Positions 24,421 through 32,963 are shown, counted from the stretch's first letter. The stretch: DNA of 49,616 nucleotides from Planctomycetota bacterium (GCA_022562915.1 JADFOJ010000013.1:1-49616); one strand, 5' to 3'. Program-made: numbers and translations. The notes: generated by a model not told the origin, from the sequence alone.

Positions 24421-24786
24421 GATTCAGCTCCTCCCGGCGTGTCGCCCGAATCGAACATCGGCCATGGTACTGCCGGCGGCGCCGGTTCCTGAGATGGCTG
24501 CGTTTTTGTCGGGTACCCGATACAGCCTCGGCGGCACTCGCCGATGGGCAGGCACACTGGGCGCTTTGAGCGAAGCACGCCCGGTCCCGGCAGCAGCGCA
24601 GCGGCTCGACGAGAGCGCCGGCGGGCGACCGGCGTGCCTCCGTCGTGCATTCGCGCGGGAGATTCTGAGAACCGGCTGAGGCAGCGCATACTCCACGCCC
24701 GGATGGGACGCGGGCCACCGGGGGCCCGGTCGAACAGACTCTCACAACCCGACGCACAACACGCGGCGTCGGAAGGAGCACCAGCC
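24421..24786. other. Divergent intergenic region (366 bp)
   Basis: This gap separates the XRE-TPR regulator (minus) from the cysteine-rich precursor (plus), so promoters for both should lie here. I see the two strong Shine-Dalgarno sequences at its edges, but no convincing -35/-10 pair, no long inverted repeat and no credible small gene. The T-run at 24511-24515 is not preceded by a hairpin. Confidence 0.7.
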
Positions 24787-25677
24787 ATGAAGACCACCGG
24801 AACAGTGTTCAACATCGTGCGCACGACCGCCCTGGTAGCCCTGCTCGCGGGGCCATTCACAAGCCTCTCGGCCAGGCCGGCCGTGGCGGCGCCGGCGGCG
24901 CCGCCTGACGATCCCCACATCGCACTGCTGCAACAGATCTGGCTGGACGCGTGGGGGCTCGCCTACTCCCCCGGGCAATCAGGCATGACGATCTACCCGA
25001 TCGTTGGCGATGAGTGGATCGTCCTGGTGAGCGACTCGGGTGCAACCGAGGATCCCTTTGTCGACCAGGGAATCTTCATCCAGTCCGGGCCCACCGAGTA
25101 CGTGCCTGAGTTCAGTTGGGACCAGGAACTGCTGGATGCAGCCGGCGGCCTGCTCAGCGTCGAGCACTCCTTCGTAAGCGGGACCCTCTACGGTTCGACC
25201 GCGTGGGAGGGCCAGATCTACGCCGTGGTGACCGAGATGGTTGCCCCCGGCGAGAACCCCGGTGACCCACCCCTCACAGTCCAGGTGCTCACGCCCGTCG
25301 CGTTCCCCACGGCCATGATCGGCGGGCAGCAGGACAATCGTTTCACGCCACAGCCACCTTTCACGACGGGCGATGACCTTCAGGTCGATTGCAGCGCCAT
25401 CTGGAACGTCTGCCGCGGCGGGTGCCAGGCCAGGGCTATTGGAGAGGGGAAGTCCTGTAACTGGATCACCGCCGGCTGTCTCGTGGGGTGCGCGATAGTC
25501 TGCTCTGCAGCAAACTTCGGCTACCTCGTCTGCCTTACCATATGCACGGCGGGATGCGCGGCCCACAACGCCGGATGCATCGCCAAGGCACGGGGAGAAT
25601 ATGACCAGTGCAACGCGGGGTGCGACGCCGCCCGCATGACCTGCGAGCCCGGCTGGGTGCCACCCGCGACCAACTGA
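24787..25677 (+). CDS. Secreted precursor with cysteine-rich C-terminal domain, halocin C8-like layout
   Basis: A 296-residue exported protein. Signal peptide residues 1-35 (TTALVALLAGPFTSLSARPA, in part); a middle domain of about 165 residues without recognised motif (MTIYPIVGDEWIVLVSDSG); then about 95 residues with 14 cysteines. The cysteines alternate with short hydrophobic and glycine-rich runs: VCRGGC, TAGCLVGCAIVC, YLVCLTICTAGC, QCNAGC. Halocin C8 precursors (283 residues) have a similar plan: an N-terminal immunity part and a C-terminal hydrophobic Cys-rich peptide with GC..C..VC.IGC patterns. The match is by composition and layout only. ATG 24787 has GGAAGGAG. An intrinsic terminator follows at 25707. 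It is divergent from the XRE-TPR regulator. Alternatives are a disulfide-rich surface protein or a metal-binding protein. Confidence 0.6.
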   Translation: MKTTGTVFNIVRTTALVALLAGPFTSLSARPAVAAPAAPPDDPHIALLQQIWLDAWGLAYSPGQSGMTIYPIVGDEWIVLVSDSGATEDPFVDQGIFIQSGPTEYVPEFSWDQELLDAAGGLLSVEHSFVSGTLYGSTAWEGQIYAVVTEMVAPGENPGDPPLTVQVLTPVAFPTAMIGGQQDNRFTPQPPFTTGDDLQVDCSAIWNVCRGGCQARAIGEGKSCNWITAGCLVGCAIVCSAANFGYLVCLTICTAGCAAHNAGCIAKARGEYDQCNAGCDAARMTCEPGWVPPATN

Positions 25678-25706
25678 TTGGCAACTCCGTCGCGTGAACC
25701 TCAACG

Positions 25707-25738
25707 AAAGGACCTGCATGGCGCAGGTTCTTTCTCTT
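25707..25738 (+). terminator. Intrinsic terminator after the cysteine-rich precursor gene
   Basis: Stem AAAGGACCTGC / GCAGGTTCTTT (one G-T pair), loop ATGGC, running into the T-rich TTCTTTCTCTT. It lies 29 bases after the stop codon and before the next small gene. Confidence 0.72.
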
Positions 25739-25792
25739 GGACACCGCCGGCCGATACCATGACCTGGCCGACCCAGACGGAAAGACGCCCCC

Positions 25793-26200
25793 ATGAGCCG
25801 AATCCCGACCTGGCACCGATGGACGCGCGACCCGCCGCCTCGCCTCGTGCGCCGGTTCTACTTGCGGATGAGCGTGCTGCCGTTTGCGTTCGCCCTGATA
25901 GTGCACCAGATGTCGAATATGGATCTCATTCCGCTGTCCTGGGGATTGCCTGTTGCGCCGATCACGATCGTGGGGTCGGTGCTCCTTGGTCTGTTGATCT
26001 CCGCCCTGTGGCTGTGGGAGAGGCGGCTCATGCAACGGCTGCGGGCGGCAGACTACAAGCTCTGCCCGCAATGCGGCTTCGTGCTCATGGGCCACAAGGG
26101 CAGTTTCAACTGTCCGGAGTGCGGAGAAGCCTGTGACCTCGCCAGGATCCAAACCGCCTGGCGATCGTTCCATCCCATGACCAAACCGTTTTGGGCCTGA
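25793..26200 (+). CDS. Small membrane protein with C-terminal zinc ribbon
   Basis: A 135-residue protein. Two hydrophobic segments (SVLPFAFALIV; APITIVGSVLLGLLISALWL) are followed by a cytosolic-type zinc ribbon, CPQCGFVLMGHKG then CPECGEACDLARI. Small 'two TM plus zinc ribbon' proteins are frequent in planctomycetes and their role is unknown. ATG 25793 has GGAAAG nine to fourteen bases upstream. A terminator upstream suggests it has its own promoter. Inverted repeats at 26224-26274 follow the stop. Confidence 0.7.
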   Translation: MSRIPTWHRWTRDPPPRLVRRFYLRMSVLPFAFALIVHQMSNMDLIPLSWGLPVAPITIVGSVLLGLLISALWLWERRLMQRLRAADYKLCPQCGFVLMGHKGSFNCPECGEACDLARIQTAWRSFHPMTKPFWA

Positions 26201-26223
26201 GCATGTACGAGGCGGGACGCGCT

Positions 26224-26274
26224 GGTCCGGTGTCGTCTGGAGCGTACCGGACCGGTGCCCGACGAGGCTCGTCG
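26224..26274. repeat. Two adjacent inverted repeats
   Basis: GGTCCGGT at 26224 pairs with ACCGGACC at 26246 (loop 14). CGACGAG-G-CTCGTCG follows at 26260-26274. No T-run follows, so they may be transcript-end structures or protein-binding palindromes between the zinc-ribbon gene and the dockerin-protein gene. The rest of the 26201-26466 gap holds nothing I can support. Confidence 0.45.
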
Positions 26275-26466
26275 CAACGTCCGACTTGTGTTATCGGGGC
26301 CGCAGGGGCAGTTACGGCGTGTGAAAATGCGCACTCCGGGGTGGGCGGAGCGTGGACGGCGTGTACAATGCGACGCTTGCACGCGCGGATGACGGTCGGT
26401 GGAACCGATCGCCTGGGACCCATCGAGGGATCGCCGGACTACAGCACGACAAAGGACGAGGTCACG

Positions 26467-27885
26467 ATGCTCAGGACATCAATGACGGTGTGTTGTGTGG
26501 GGGCGGTGTACGGGGTGGTACTGGCAATGACGAGCACGGCAGCTCATGGCCAGTGCGAGGTTACGGAGACGGCGGAGATTACAGCCTCGGATGGGCTCTT
26601 CGGCGACGAGTTCGGCAGGTCGGTGGCGATCAGCGGCAACACGATGATCGTCGGGGCCCCGACGGCGGACGCCGCGGGCGACGCGGCCGGCGCCGCGTAC
26701 ATCTACATGTTCGACGGTGTCTCGTGGATCGAGCAGCCCAAGCTGCTCGCGAGTGATCCGGCCCCAGGTGACCGGTGCGGGTCCTCTGTCGCGGTTCACG
26801 GCACTGTCGCGGTCGTTGGTGCGCCTTTCGTCGGCGACACGTCCATCGGCGCCGTCTACGTCTTCCGATTCAACGGCAGCAGTTGGATGCAGGAGCAGAA
26901 GCTGGTGCCGCCGGTGGACGCGGGCGGGGCGAGCTTCGGCTGGTCGGTGGCGGTGCAGGGCACCGCCATCGTGGTCGGGGCGCAAACTGCCAACGGTGCG
27001 ACGGGCGCGGCGTACGTCTTTGGATTCGACGGCGTCACATGGGTCGATCAAGACACACTGACTGCTACCGACCCAGCAACCAACGATCGATTCGGCACTG
27101 ACGTTGACATCGACGGTGACGTGATACTGGTCGGCTCCCCGGAAAACGACGACAACGGCTCAAATTCCGGGGCGTTCTACGTCTTTCGATTTGAGGGCGA
27201 CATCGAACTCTGGGGAGACGGCATCAAGATCACGGCGTCCGACGCCGCGGCAGACGACATGTTCGGGTGGAGGGTGTCGGTCAGCGGAGATGTCGCTCTC
27301 GTCGCCGCGAACACTCAGGGTATATTCGCCGATACAGGCGCTGCGTACTTGTTCCGATATGACGGAACAGTCTGGAACGAAGAGCAGAAGCTCACTGCGC
27401 CGGTCGAAGCCCCGGACCCCAGTGAGTTTGCGTTTGGCGTTGCGGTCAGTGGCAGCGTGGCAATCGTCAGCGCCACGCGCGACAACGGTCAATCGACCTC
27501 GAGCGGCGCCGCCTATGTCTACTCCTTCGACGGAGCCAGTTGGATCCAGCAGGCCCGTGTGATCGCCTCTGACGGCTTGACTTTCAACCTGTTCGGTGTA
27601 GCAGTCGAAATGAGCGACGATACGGCGGTGATCGGAGCAATTCTTGTCGACCCGAGCGGTGCAACATACACGTACGCAGGCCTGGCTGACGGCATCCCCG
27701 ACCAATGCCAGGCGACCTGTCCGTGGGACCTCGACGGTGACGGTGCGATCGGCATCACCGACTTCCTGGCACTGCTGGGGCTGTGGGGGACGGACCCGGG
27801 TGGGCCACCGGACTTCGACGGCGATCAGGACGTCGGGATCACGGACTTCCTTGCGCTGCTGGGCAACTGGGGCGCCTGCCCGTGA
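26467..27885 (+). CDS. Secreted FG-GAP beta-propeller protein with dockerin-like C-terminus
   Basis: A 472-residue secreted protein. Signal peptide MTVCCVGAVYGVVLAMTSTA (in part). About seven repeats of roughly 55 residues follow, each with 'F-G-x-S-V-A-V-x-G-x-x-x-x-V-G-A' and 'G-A-A-Y-V-F-x-F-D-G-x-x-W' (e.g. FGRSVAISGNTMIVGAPTAD; GAVYVFRFNGSSWMQEQKL), an FG-GAP/integrin-alpha type propeller. The C-terminus has two calcium-loop repeats, PWDLDGDGAIGITDFLALLG and DFDGDQDVGITDFLALLGNW, then GACP. This dockerin-like pair recurs on many Phycisphaerae secreted proteins and may be a sorting or attachment tag; that is inferred. ATG 26467 is preceded by GGACGAGG. A minor-pseudopilin cluster follows, which may belong to its export machine. 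Confidence 0.85.
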   Translation: MLRTSMTVCCVGAVYGVVLAMTSTAAHGQCEVTETAEITASDGLFGDEFGRSVAISGNTMIVGAPTADAAGDAAGAAYIYMFDGVSWIEQPKLLASDPAPGDRCGSSVAVHGTVAVVGAPFVGDTSIGAVYVFRFNGSSWMQEQKLVPPVDAGGASFGWSVAVQGTAIVVGAQTANGATGAAYVFGFDGVTWVDQDTLTATDPATNDRFGTDVDIDGDVILVGSPENDDNGSNSGAFYVFRFEGDIELWGDGIKITASDAAADDMFGWRVSVSGDVALVAANTQGIFADTGAAYLFRYDGTVWNEEQKLTAPVEAPDPSEFAFGVAVSGSVAIVSATRDNGQSTSSGAAYVYSFDGASWIQQARVIASDGLTFNLFGVAVEMSDDTAVIGAILVDPSGATYTYAGLADGIPDQCQATCPWDLDGDGAIGITDFLALLGLWGTDPGGPPDFDGDQDVGITDFLALLGNWGACP

Positions 27886-27965
27886 TCGCCGTGCGGCGGT
27901 AATCCCGAGCACGATCTATCGGACGTTCGCCGGGACTCTGCGTAGTCCATAGTGGCTGTGTTGTT

Positions 27966-27988
27966 GGCGGCGCGGCGCGCGCGCCGCC
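27966..27988. repeat. Strong GC hairpin between dockerin-protein and pseudopilin genes
   Basis: GGCGGCGCG and CGCGCCGCC form a 9-bp stem around a 5-base loop (GCGCG), 81 bases after the upstream stop. It lacks a T-run. It could end or stabilise the upstream transcript. Confidence 0.4.
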
Positions 27989-28077
27989 ACCAGTCGGTCG
28001 TGACTGACGCCGCCGGCCCAACCACTCGATCTACTGATACCACGGGTACTCTCGCCCGGTGGCCGGAGGGTTCCTGT

Positions 28078-28506
28078 GTGATCGGTCCATCGCCATGTCG
28101 CAGATGCCGACGGTCTCGTCGGGGCTTCACGCTCATGGAAGCGCTGATGGCCTCGGCGATCCTGTTCGCGGGTGTGCTGGCAGTGATCACCGCCATCATG
28201 GGCGGCCAGCACAAAGCCCTTGAGGCACATCGCCGGATGGACGCCGCGCTTGCGGGCGAGGAACTGATGTGGCAACTGGCGGCGATGGACACTGGAACGT
28301 TATTGGCGCTACCAGCTATCCTACCGGCCGGCCCGTTGGACGAGTTCGACGCGGAGCTGACTCTGGAACCGGTGGACCACGACCTGCCCGGTCCGGGCGT
28401 CATTGTTCGCGGAACTCATGTGCACATCAGAATCCCTCCAGCTTTCACCGGCGACCCCCTCCTCGTCGAACTCGACCTCTTCATCCCCGAGCCCCAGGAA
28501 CCATGA
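28078..28506 (+). CDS. Minor pseudopilin, GspI-like
   Basis: A 142-residue type IV pilin-like protein. A basic leader (CRRCRRSRRG) is cleaved before FTLMEALMASAILFAGVLAV, with the conserved Glu at position +5. A short globular domain follows. The size and the position before a J-like and a K-like gene suggest the I subunit of a pseudopilus tip. The start is GTG 28078, supported by GGAGGG seven bases upstream; the longer frame back to 27952 runs through the intergenic hairpin and is rejected. Its stop overlaps the next ATG by four bases. Confidence 0.75.
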   Translation: MIGPSPCRRCRRSRRGFTLMEALMASAILFAGVLAVITAIMGGQHKALEAHRRMDAALAGEELMWQLAAMDTGTLLALPAILPAGPLDEFDAELTLEPVDHDLPGPGVIVRGTHVHIRIPPAFTGDPLLVELDLFIPEPQEP

Positions 28507-29135
28507 CGCCCCACCACGCCCCAACCCGCCGTGGCCTGGTGTTCCTCGAGTTCATCATGGCGCTCGCGATCACCGCGATGGTCGCGGCCGCGATCGCGGC
28601 GATGGTGAGCGCCGTCTCCAGCGGCGAACTCTCCCGCCGTGACAACCGCGACTACATCGTCCGGACATACACCGCCACGTCGAGGTTGTCCGCGTACGTC
28701 GCCCGGAGCCGGGCGGTGCTGGCGGTCAATGGCGGCGACGCCGTCATCTGGCTCAACGACTGGCGCGGCGGCGGCACCGTGCATGCCACGGAGATCCGCT
28801 GGCTCATCTTCAACAACGTCGACGACTCCATCGAGGTCCACTACGTGGACTTCCCCGACACGTGGACCGAGGTAGCACAGGCGTTGGAGGACCAGGAGTA
28901 TGTGTTCAGCCCGGCCAGCCCGGACTGGTCGGACTGGTCGGCCGTGTTCAGCACGTACAACGGCGTCGGCTACACGTCGAGCATGACGCTGGTTGACGGC
29001 GTGGACACAGTCCAGGTCACAACGGGCAGCAGCGAGATCACCTTCGACATCGAGTTCAAGACGGCAGGCGGCGGAGGGACCGTCGGACACGTCATCACGA
29101 TCAGGATCCTGAGGCCCGAGGCCCCCATACTGTGA
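28503..29135 (+). CDS. Minor pseudopilin, GspJ-like
   Basis: A 210-residue pseudopilin. The leader ends RRG, followed by LVFLEFIMALAITAMVAAAI with Glu at +5, a long membrane helix, then a beta-rich domain (ITFDIEFKTAGGGGTVG). Leu rather than Phe at +1 is a tolerated variation. ATGA overlap with the upstream gene and GTGA overlap with the downstream gene indicate strict coupling in one operon. Assignment to GspJ rests on order and size (J is usually about 200 residues). Confidence 0.7.
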   Translation: MTPHHAPTRRGLVFLEFIMALAITAMVAAAIAAMVSAVSSGELSRRDNRDYIVRTYTATSRLSAYVARSRAVLAVNGGDAVIWLNDWRGGGTVHATEIRWLIFNNVDDSIEVHYVDFPDTWTEVAQALEDQEYVFSPASPDWSDWSAVFSTYNGVGYTSSMTLVDGVDTVQVTTGSSEITFDIEFKTAGGGGTVGHVITIRILRPEAPIL

Positions 29136-30841
29136 GCGCTGCCGTGTCGAATGCCATGTCGAACATGCACCCGCATCACCGCCGCGGCATTGCCATGATG
29201 CTGGTCCTGGTCAGCGTCGCCGTTGCCATGATCCTGGCCTCGTCGTACCTGGTGAGCCGCGACAACTCGCTGGCGATCAGCCACAACAGCGTCGCCGCCA
29301 TCCAGGCGCGGTTGGCCGCGATGTCGGGGCTGGAGACGGCCGTCGCCATTCTTCAGACGGAGACCGACTGGCGGCTCAACATCAGCGGCCTGCTCGTCGA
29401 TCACTACCAGGTTGCCGGCGCCACACTGACCATCACCGCGCTGGACATCGAGACCAACCAGGCCCCCACCGCCGACTCGGAGTACCTCAGGATCCTCGCC
29501 ACGGCGGAGGTCGATCTCGACGACAACGGCACGATCGACGGCCGGCAGTCCACCGTCTTTCTCGCGTACGTCCCGGTCATCACCAGGCCCCATGTGGCGG
29601 TCGGCCTCAACGAGTTCGCGATCTTCGCGCGCGACAGTTTCAAGATGTACGGCGAGTCCACGGTCGCACGCTGGCCGACGGCTCCGCTGGGCAAGCTGGG
29701 GCGGCGAATCAACATCGCAACTCATGCGCAAGGCTCCGGCGACATCCTGATCACCGACGACGCCGCGTGCGTGGATTGCACGGTGTACCACTCCCATACA
29801 GCCTCGGGCACACTCGTCAACGACGCCAGCGGCCCCGCTGTCGCCCAGGAGAGCCTGTCCTTCGACATCCCGTTTCCCGGCGTCCCCGATCACGGCGAGC
29901 CCGACTCCGCCGGAGGATCCGACACGACGATCAACGGGGCCACCGTCATCGCATCGACCAGCGATCGCTTTGATGACATTTTCGTGAAGAACGGCGCTCA
30001 TTGGACACTGCAAGGCGACATCACGATCGTGGCCGAGCACAACCTCAAGGTCACCGCCGGCTCCACGGTCGTCATCGACGGCAATGTCACGCTGGTTATC
30101 TTCAATGACCTGTTTGTCACCACGTCCGCGATCGAGGTGACGCCGGGATCGACACTGACGGTCTACGTCGGTGACGACCTGATCGTGACCGACGGGTACA
30201 TCGGCGAGGTCCGCTCGGACGACATCCGGGACAATTCCGGCAACGAGCAGTACATGGACCCGCTGGACATCCGGTTCTACACGATCGAGACGACCTTCGA
30301 GATCCGGCTCTGGCAACTCTGGGCCAACTCCGTCGTCAAGGGCTCCTTCCACGGTGAGACCCTGCGCCTCACCATCAATCAGGATTCGGCCGTGTACGGG
30401 CGCATCGCGGCCAAGACCGTCACGATCTCGGACAACGGGGCGCTGTTCTACGATCCGGCCCTGGACACGCACGTCGGGTACACGAATCGGGAGAGCGGGC
30501 TCTTCACCATTACCGACGGGCTTGCGACCGCGTTCTCGCTGGGTTTCTCGCTCGACTTCGGTTCCCTCCTGGCGCTCGCCGACATGACGGGCACCGTCAT
30601 CCAGGCCAATGGCGAGATCGCGGTCCCGACGATACCCTTCACGCCACCGGCTTCGGGCGGCGCCGGCGATCCCACGCCGCGACCCGTACCCGTCGAATAC
30701 ACACTGGTCACCTTCGGGCCGGACATGACCCGGTGGGAGCACCCGGGCTCTGACGAATCCGGCGGAGGCGGCGGCCAGGCCGGCGGTGGAACCTCTCTGT
30801 TCAATCCTGAGGGCGGGATCGCCGGCGGCGCCGGCGGTTAG
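29132..30841 (+). CDS. GspK/PilX-like minor pseudopilin with large exposed domain
   Basis: A 569-residue protein. The N-terminal segment HHRRGIAMMLVLVSVAVAMI is a PilX/GspK-type prepilin helix without Glu at +5, as is usual for the K subunit at the pilus tip. The region SHNSVAAIQARLAAMSGLET matches the PilX N-terminal helix. The rest is a long beta-rich domain of repeated strands (GDITIVAEHNLKVTAGSTVV; GNVTLVIFNDLFVTTSAIEV). A C-terminal Gly-rich tail ends GGAGG. The start is GTG 29132, overlapping the upstream stop. The size exceeds typical GspK (about 320), so the added domain may be an adhesin or cargo-sensing module at the tip. Confidence 0.7.
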   Translation: MSAAVSNAMSNMHPHHRRGIAMMLVLVSVAVAMILASSYLVSRDNSLAISHNSVAAIQARLAAMSGLETAVAILQTETDWRLNISGLLVDHYQVAGATLTITALDIETNQAPTADSEYLRILATAEVDLDDNGTIDGRQSTVFLAYVPVITRPHVAVGLNEFAIFARDSFKMYGESTVARWPTAPLGKLGRRINIATHAQGSGDILITDDAACVDCTVYHSHTASGTLVNDASGPAVAQESLSFDIPFPGVPDHGEPDSAGGSDTTINGATVIASTSDRFDDIFVKNGAHWTLQGDITIVAEHNLKVTAGSTVVIDGNVTLVIFNDLFVTTSAIEVTPGSTLTVYVGDDLIVTDGYIGEVRSDDIRDNSGNEQYMDPLDIRFYTIETTFEIRLWQLWANSVVKGSFHGETLRLTINQDSAVYGRIAAKTVTISDNGALFYDPALDTHVGYTNRESGLFTITDGLATAFSLGFSLDFGSLLALADMTGTVIQANGEIAVPTIPFTPPASGGAGDPTPRPVPVEYTLVTFGPDMTRWEHPGSDESGGGGGQAGGGTSLFNPEGGIAGGAGG

Positions 30842-30892
30842 GGAAGTCAATCGGCCTCGCGCATCGAGTGCGCACGTTCCGGAGCACACACG

Positions 30893-31423
30893 TTGAACCC
30901 TTCAACACGACGACACCGAGCATCGGCCGGCGGCTTCACACTCATCGACCTGATGGTGACGGTGGCGATCGTCGCGATCATGGCCACCGTGCTGCTCCCC
31001 AGGCTCCAGGACCAGGGACGCCTCCGGCTCATCGCCGGTTCCCGTCTGCTGAGCTCCGACATCGAAATGGCCCAGATCATGACGATCTCCAACCCCGCCG
31101 AACCGATCGTCGTCAAGTTCGAGCCGACCCTGGGCATCTACTGGCTCGCGTCGGCGGCCGATCCCGGCACGCCGATCCTGCGCCCCGGCGCCGGACAGCT
31201 GTATCGTGTCAAGTTCGGCGAGGGTCGCGGCAGGACCGCCAGGGACGTCACGTTCGCCCTGACGGGCGTCGCGCCCGATGACATCCTGAGCTTCAACGAG
31301 CGAGGCGGCATGACCGACCCGACGGTTCAGCCCCAGATCACGCTGATGCACGGATCGCGGTGGATCACGCTGTCCATCTCGACGACGACGGGGTCGATCA
31401 CCGAGACGTACGGCGGCGGTTGA
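30893..31423 (+). CDS. Pseudopilin, GspH-like, with Asp at position +5
   Basis: A 176-residue pseudopilin. The leader ends in Gly, followed by FTLIDLMVTVAIVAIMATVL. The +5 residue is Asp instead of the near-universal Glu. A GspH-like globular domain follows (LIAGSRLLSSDIEMAQIMTI, in part). The start is TTG 30893, chosen because GGAG lies eight bases upstream and the leader has the expected length. It closes the four-gene pseudopilin operon. A truncated palindromic element follows, then the convergent NtrC-type gene. Confidence 0.7.
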   Translation: MNPSTRRHRASAGGFTLIDLMVTVAIVAIMATVLLPRLQDQGRLRLIAGSRLLSSDIEMAQIMTISNPAEPIVVKFEPTLGIYWLASAADPGTPILRPGAGQLYRVKFGEGRGRTARDVTFALTGVAPDDILSFNERGGMTDPTVQPQITLMHGSRWITLSISTTTGSITETYGGG

Positions 31424-31430
31424 CGGGATC

Positions 31431-31492
31431 GGCCGTGTGGTTGGACGTCGCTCCACGGGTGAACTCGCTTCGCGAGCTCAACCGTGCCACCC
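31431..31492. repeat. TGGCACGGTYGA palindromic element, copy D (one end missing)
   Basis: It contains the core GGACGTCGCTCCACGGGTGA and the right arm GCTCAACCGTGCCACCC. Compared with the reverse complement of copy E it lacks the outer left arm of about 35 bases. It lies between the convergent pseudopilin and NtrC-type genes. Confidence 0.8.
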
Positions 31493-31512
31493 AGAATCCG
31501 TCGAAGAGACGA

Positions 31513-32895
31513 TTACTTCAGCCCGTACTCGCGCAACTTGCGATACAGCGTTCGCTCGCCGATTCCCAGTAACTGCGCGGTCTGCTCGCGGTTGCCGCCG
31601 GTCATGGCGAGCGTCTGCCGGATCGCTTCCTTCTCCAGCCGGTCCAGGCCCACGCCGGCGAGGCTGCCCATGCTCAGCGAGTCGTCGAAGTCCGGCGCAT
31701 GGATCTCCGACGGCACATCGTGCACGTCGATGGTGTCGCCCTCGGTGGTGACGACCATTCGCTGGACGAGGTTGAGAAGCTCTCGCACGTTGCCCGGCCA
31801 GGAGTACGTGACCAGCCGCATCATCGCAGGCTGCGTCAGGGTCGGAATCGGCCGGTCGAGGCTCGATGCATACCGGCCCAGCGCATGGTTGACCAGCAGC
31901 GGGATGTCCTCGCGGCGCTCGCGCAATGCCGGCACCTCGATCTCCGCGCCCCGAATCCGGAAGTAGAGGTCCTCGCGGAACTGCCCCTCCGAGACGCGTT
32001 GCTTGAGGTCCCTGTTCGTCGCGGTGACGAACCGGACATCGGTCTTCCGCCTGTCGTTGGAACCGAGCCGCACGACCTCGCCCGTCTCCAGCACACGCAG
32101 GAGCTTCGCCTGCATGATCACCGGCATGTCACCGATCTCGTCGAGGAAGAGCGTCCCGGATGTCGCGTATTCGAAGACGCCCTCACGGTCGCGGTCCGCA
32201 CCGGTGAAGGCGCCTCGCACGTGACCGAACAACTGGTCCTCCAGCAGCGTCTCGCTCTGGCTGGCGGCGTCGAAGGTCACGTACCGTGACGAGGACCGCC
32301 GCGAGTGATTGTGGATCGCCCGGGCGACCAGCTCCTTGCCCGTGCCCGAATCCCCCGTGATCAGTATCGAGATATCGCTGGGCGCCACCTGCTTGATCAT
32401 GGCAATCACCCTGCGAATCGCTGCGGAGTCACCGATGATCCCCTCGAATCCATAGGCGGCGTCGAGCTGGCCGCGCAGCTGCACGTTCTGGTGACGCAGC
32501 AGGACCGTCTGTGCGGCACGATTTACGAGATTGCGGAACACTTCCAGGTCCAGCGGCTTCTCGATGAAGTCGTACGCCCCGCCCTGCAGAGCCGCCTTGG
32601 CCGTCGGCACGTCACCGTGGGCAGTGACCATGACAGTCTCGACGTCTGCCTGGTGCTTTCGGGCCAGCTCGAGGACCTTCAGGCCCGATGTCTCGTCCTC
32701 CATGACCAGATCCGTCACGACCACGTCGAACGTGCCGTGGCGAAGCTCGTCCTCCGCGGCGGCCAGAGAGTGAACGATCGTGCACACGTGGCCGGGCTTG
32801 CGGAGAGCCTCCGCCATCACCTCGGCGTGGTCCACCTCGTCATCGACGATCAGAACCTGCGCGTGCAGACCGGCTTTCTCATCGGGACCGTTCAT
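31513..32895 (-). CDS. NtrC-family sigma-54-dependent response regulator
   Basis: A 460-residue three-domain activator. Receiver domain residues about 15-130 (VLIVDDEVDHAEVMAEALRK, acceptor Asp in VVVTDLVMED, conserved Lys in FIEKPLDLE). AAA+ domain: Walker A GDSGTGKE, sigma-54-contacting GAFTGA, Walker B TLFLDEIGDM, arginine-rich RFRxR-like YFRIRGAEIEVPALRERREDI (in part), and SWPGNVRELLNL. C-terminal Fis-type HTH (GNREQTAQLLGIGERTLYRK). It activates sigma-54 promoters after phosphorylation. ATG 32895 is preferred over a TTG 27 bases earlier. No partner kinase gene is adjacent, so the signal and targets are unknown. I found no sigma-54 promoter for the flagellar genes in this window. Confidence 0.93.
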   Translation of the reverse strand: MNGPDEKAGLHAQVLIVDDEVDHAEVMAEALRKPGHVCTIVHSLAAAEDELRHGTFDVVVTDLVMEDETSGLKVLELARKHQADVETVMVTAHGDVPTAKAALQGGAYDFIEKPLDLEVFRNLVNRAAQTVLLRHQNVQLRGQLDAAYGFEGIIGDSAAIRRVIAMIKQVAPSDISILITGDSGTGKELVARAIHNHSRRSSSRYVTFDAASQSETLLEDQLFGHVRGAFTGADRDREGVFEYATSGTLFLDEIGDMPVIMQAKLLRVLETGEVVRLGSNDRRKTDVRFVTATNRDLKQRVSEGQFREDLYFRIRGAEIEVPALRERREDIPLLVNHALGRYASSLDRPIPTLTQPAMMRLVTYSWPGNVRELLNLVQRMVVTTEGDTIDVHDVPSEIHAPDFDDSLSMGSLAGVGLDRLEKEAIRQTLAMTGGNREQTAQLLGIGERTLYRKLREYGLK

Positions 32896-32963
32896 GTCGC
32901 GACCATTGTACGACCCAGCCAATCTGCATGCAGCACCGACGACAAGGTCGATACACTTCCCGG

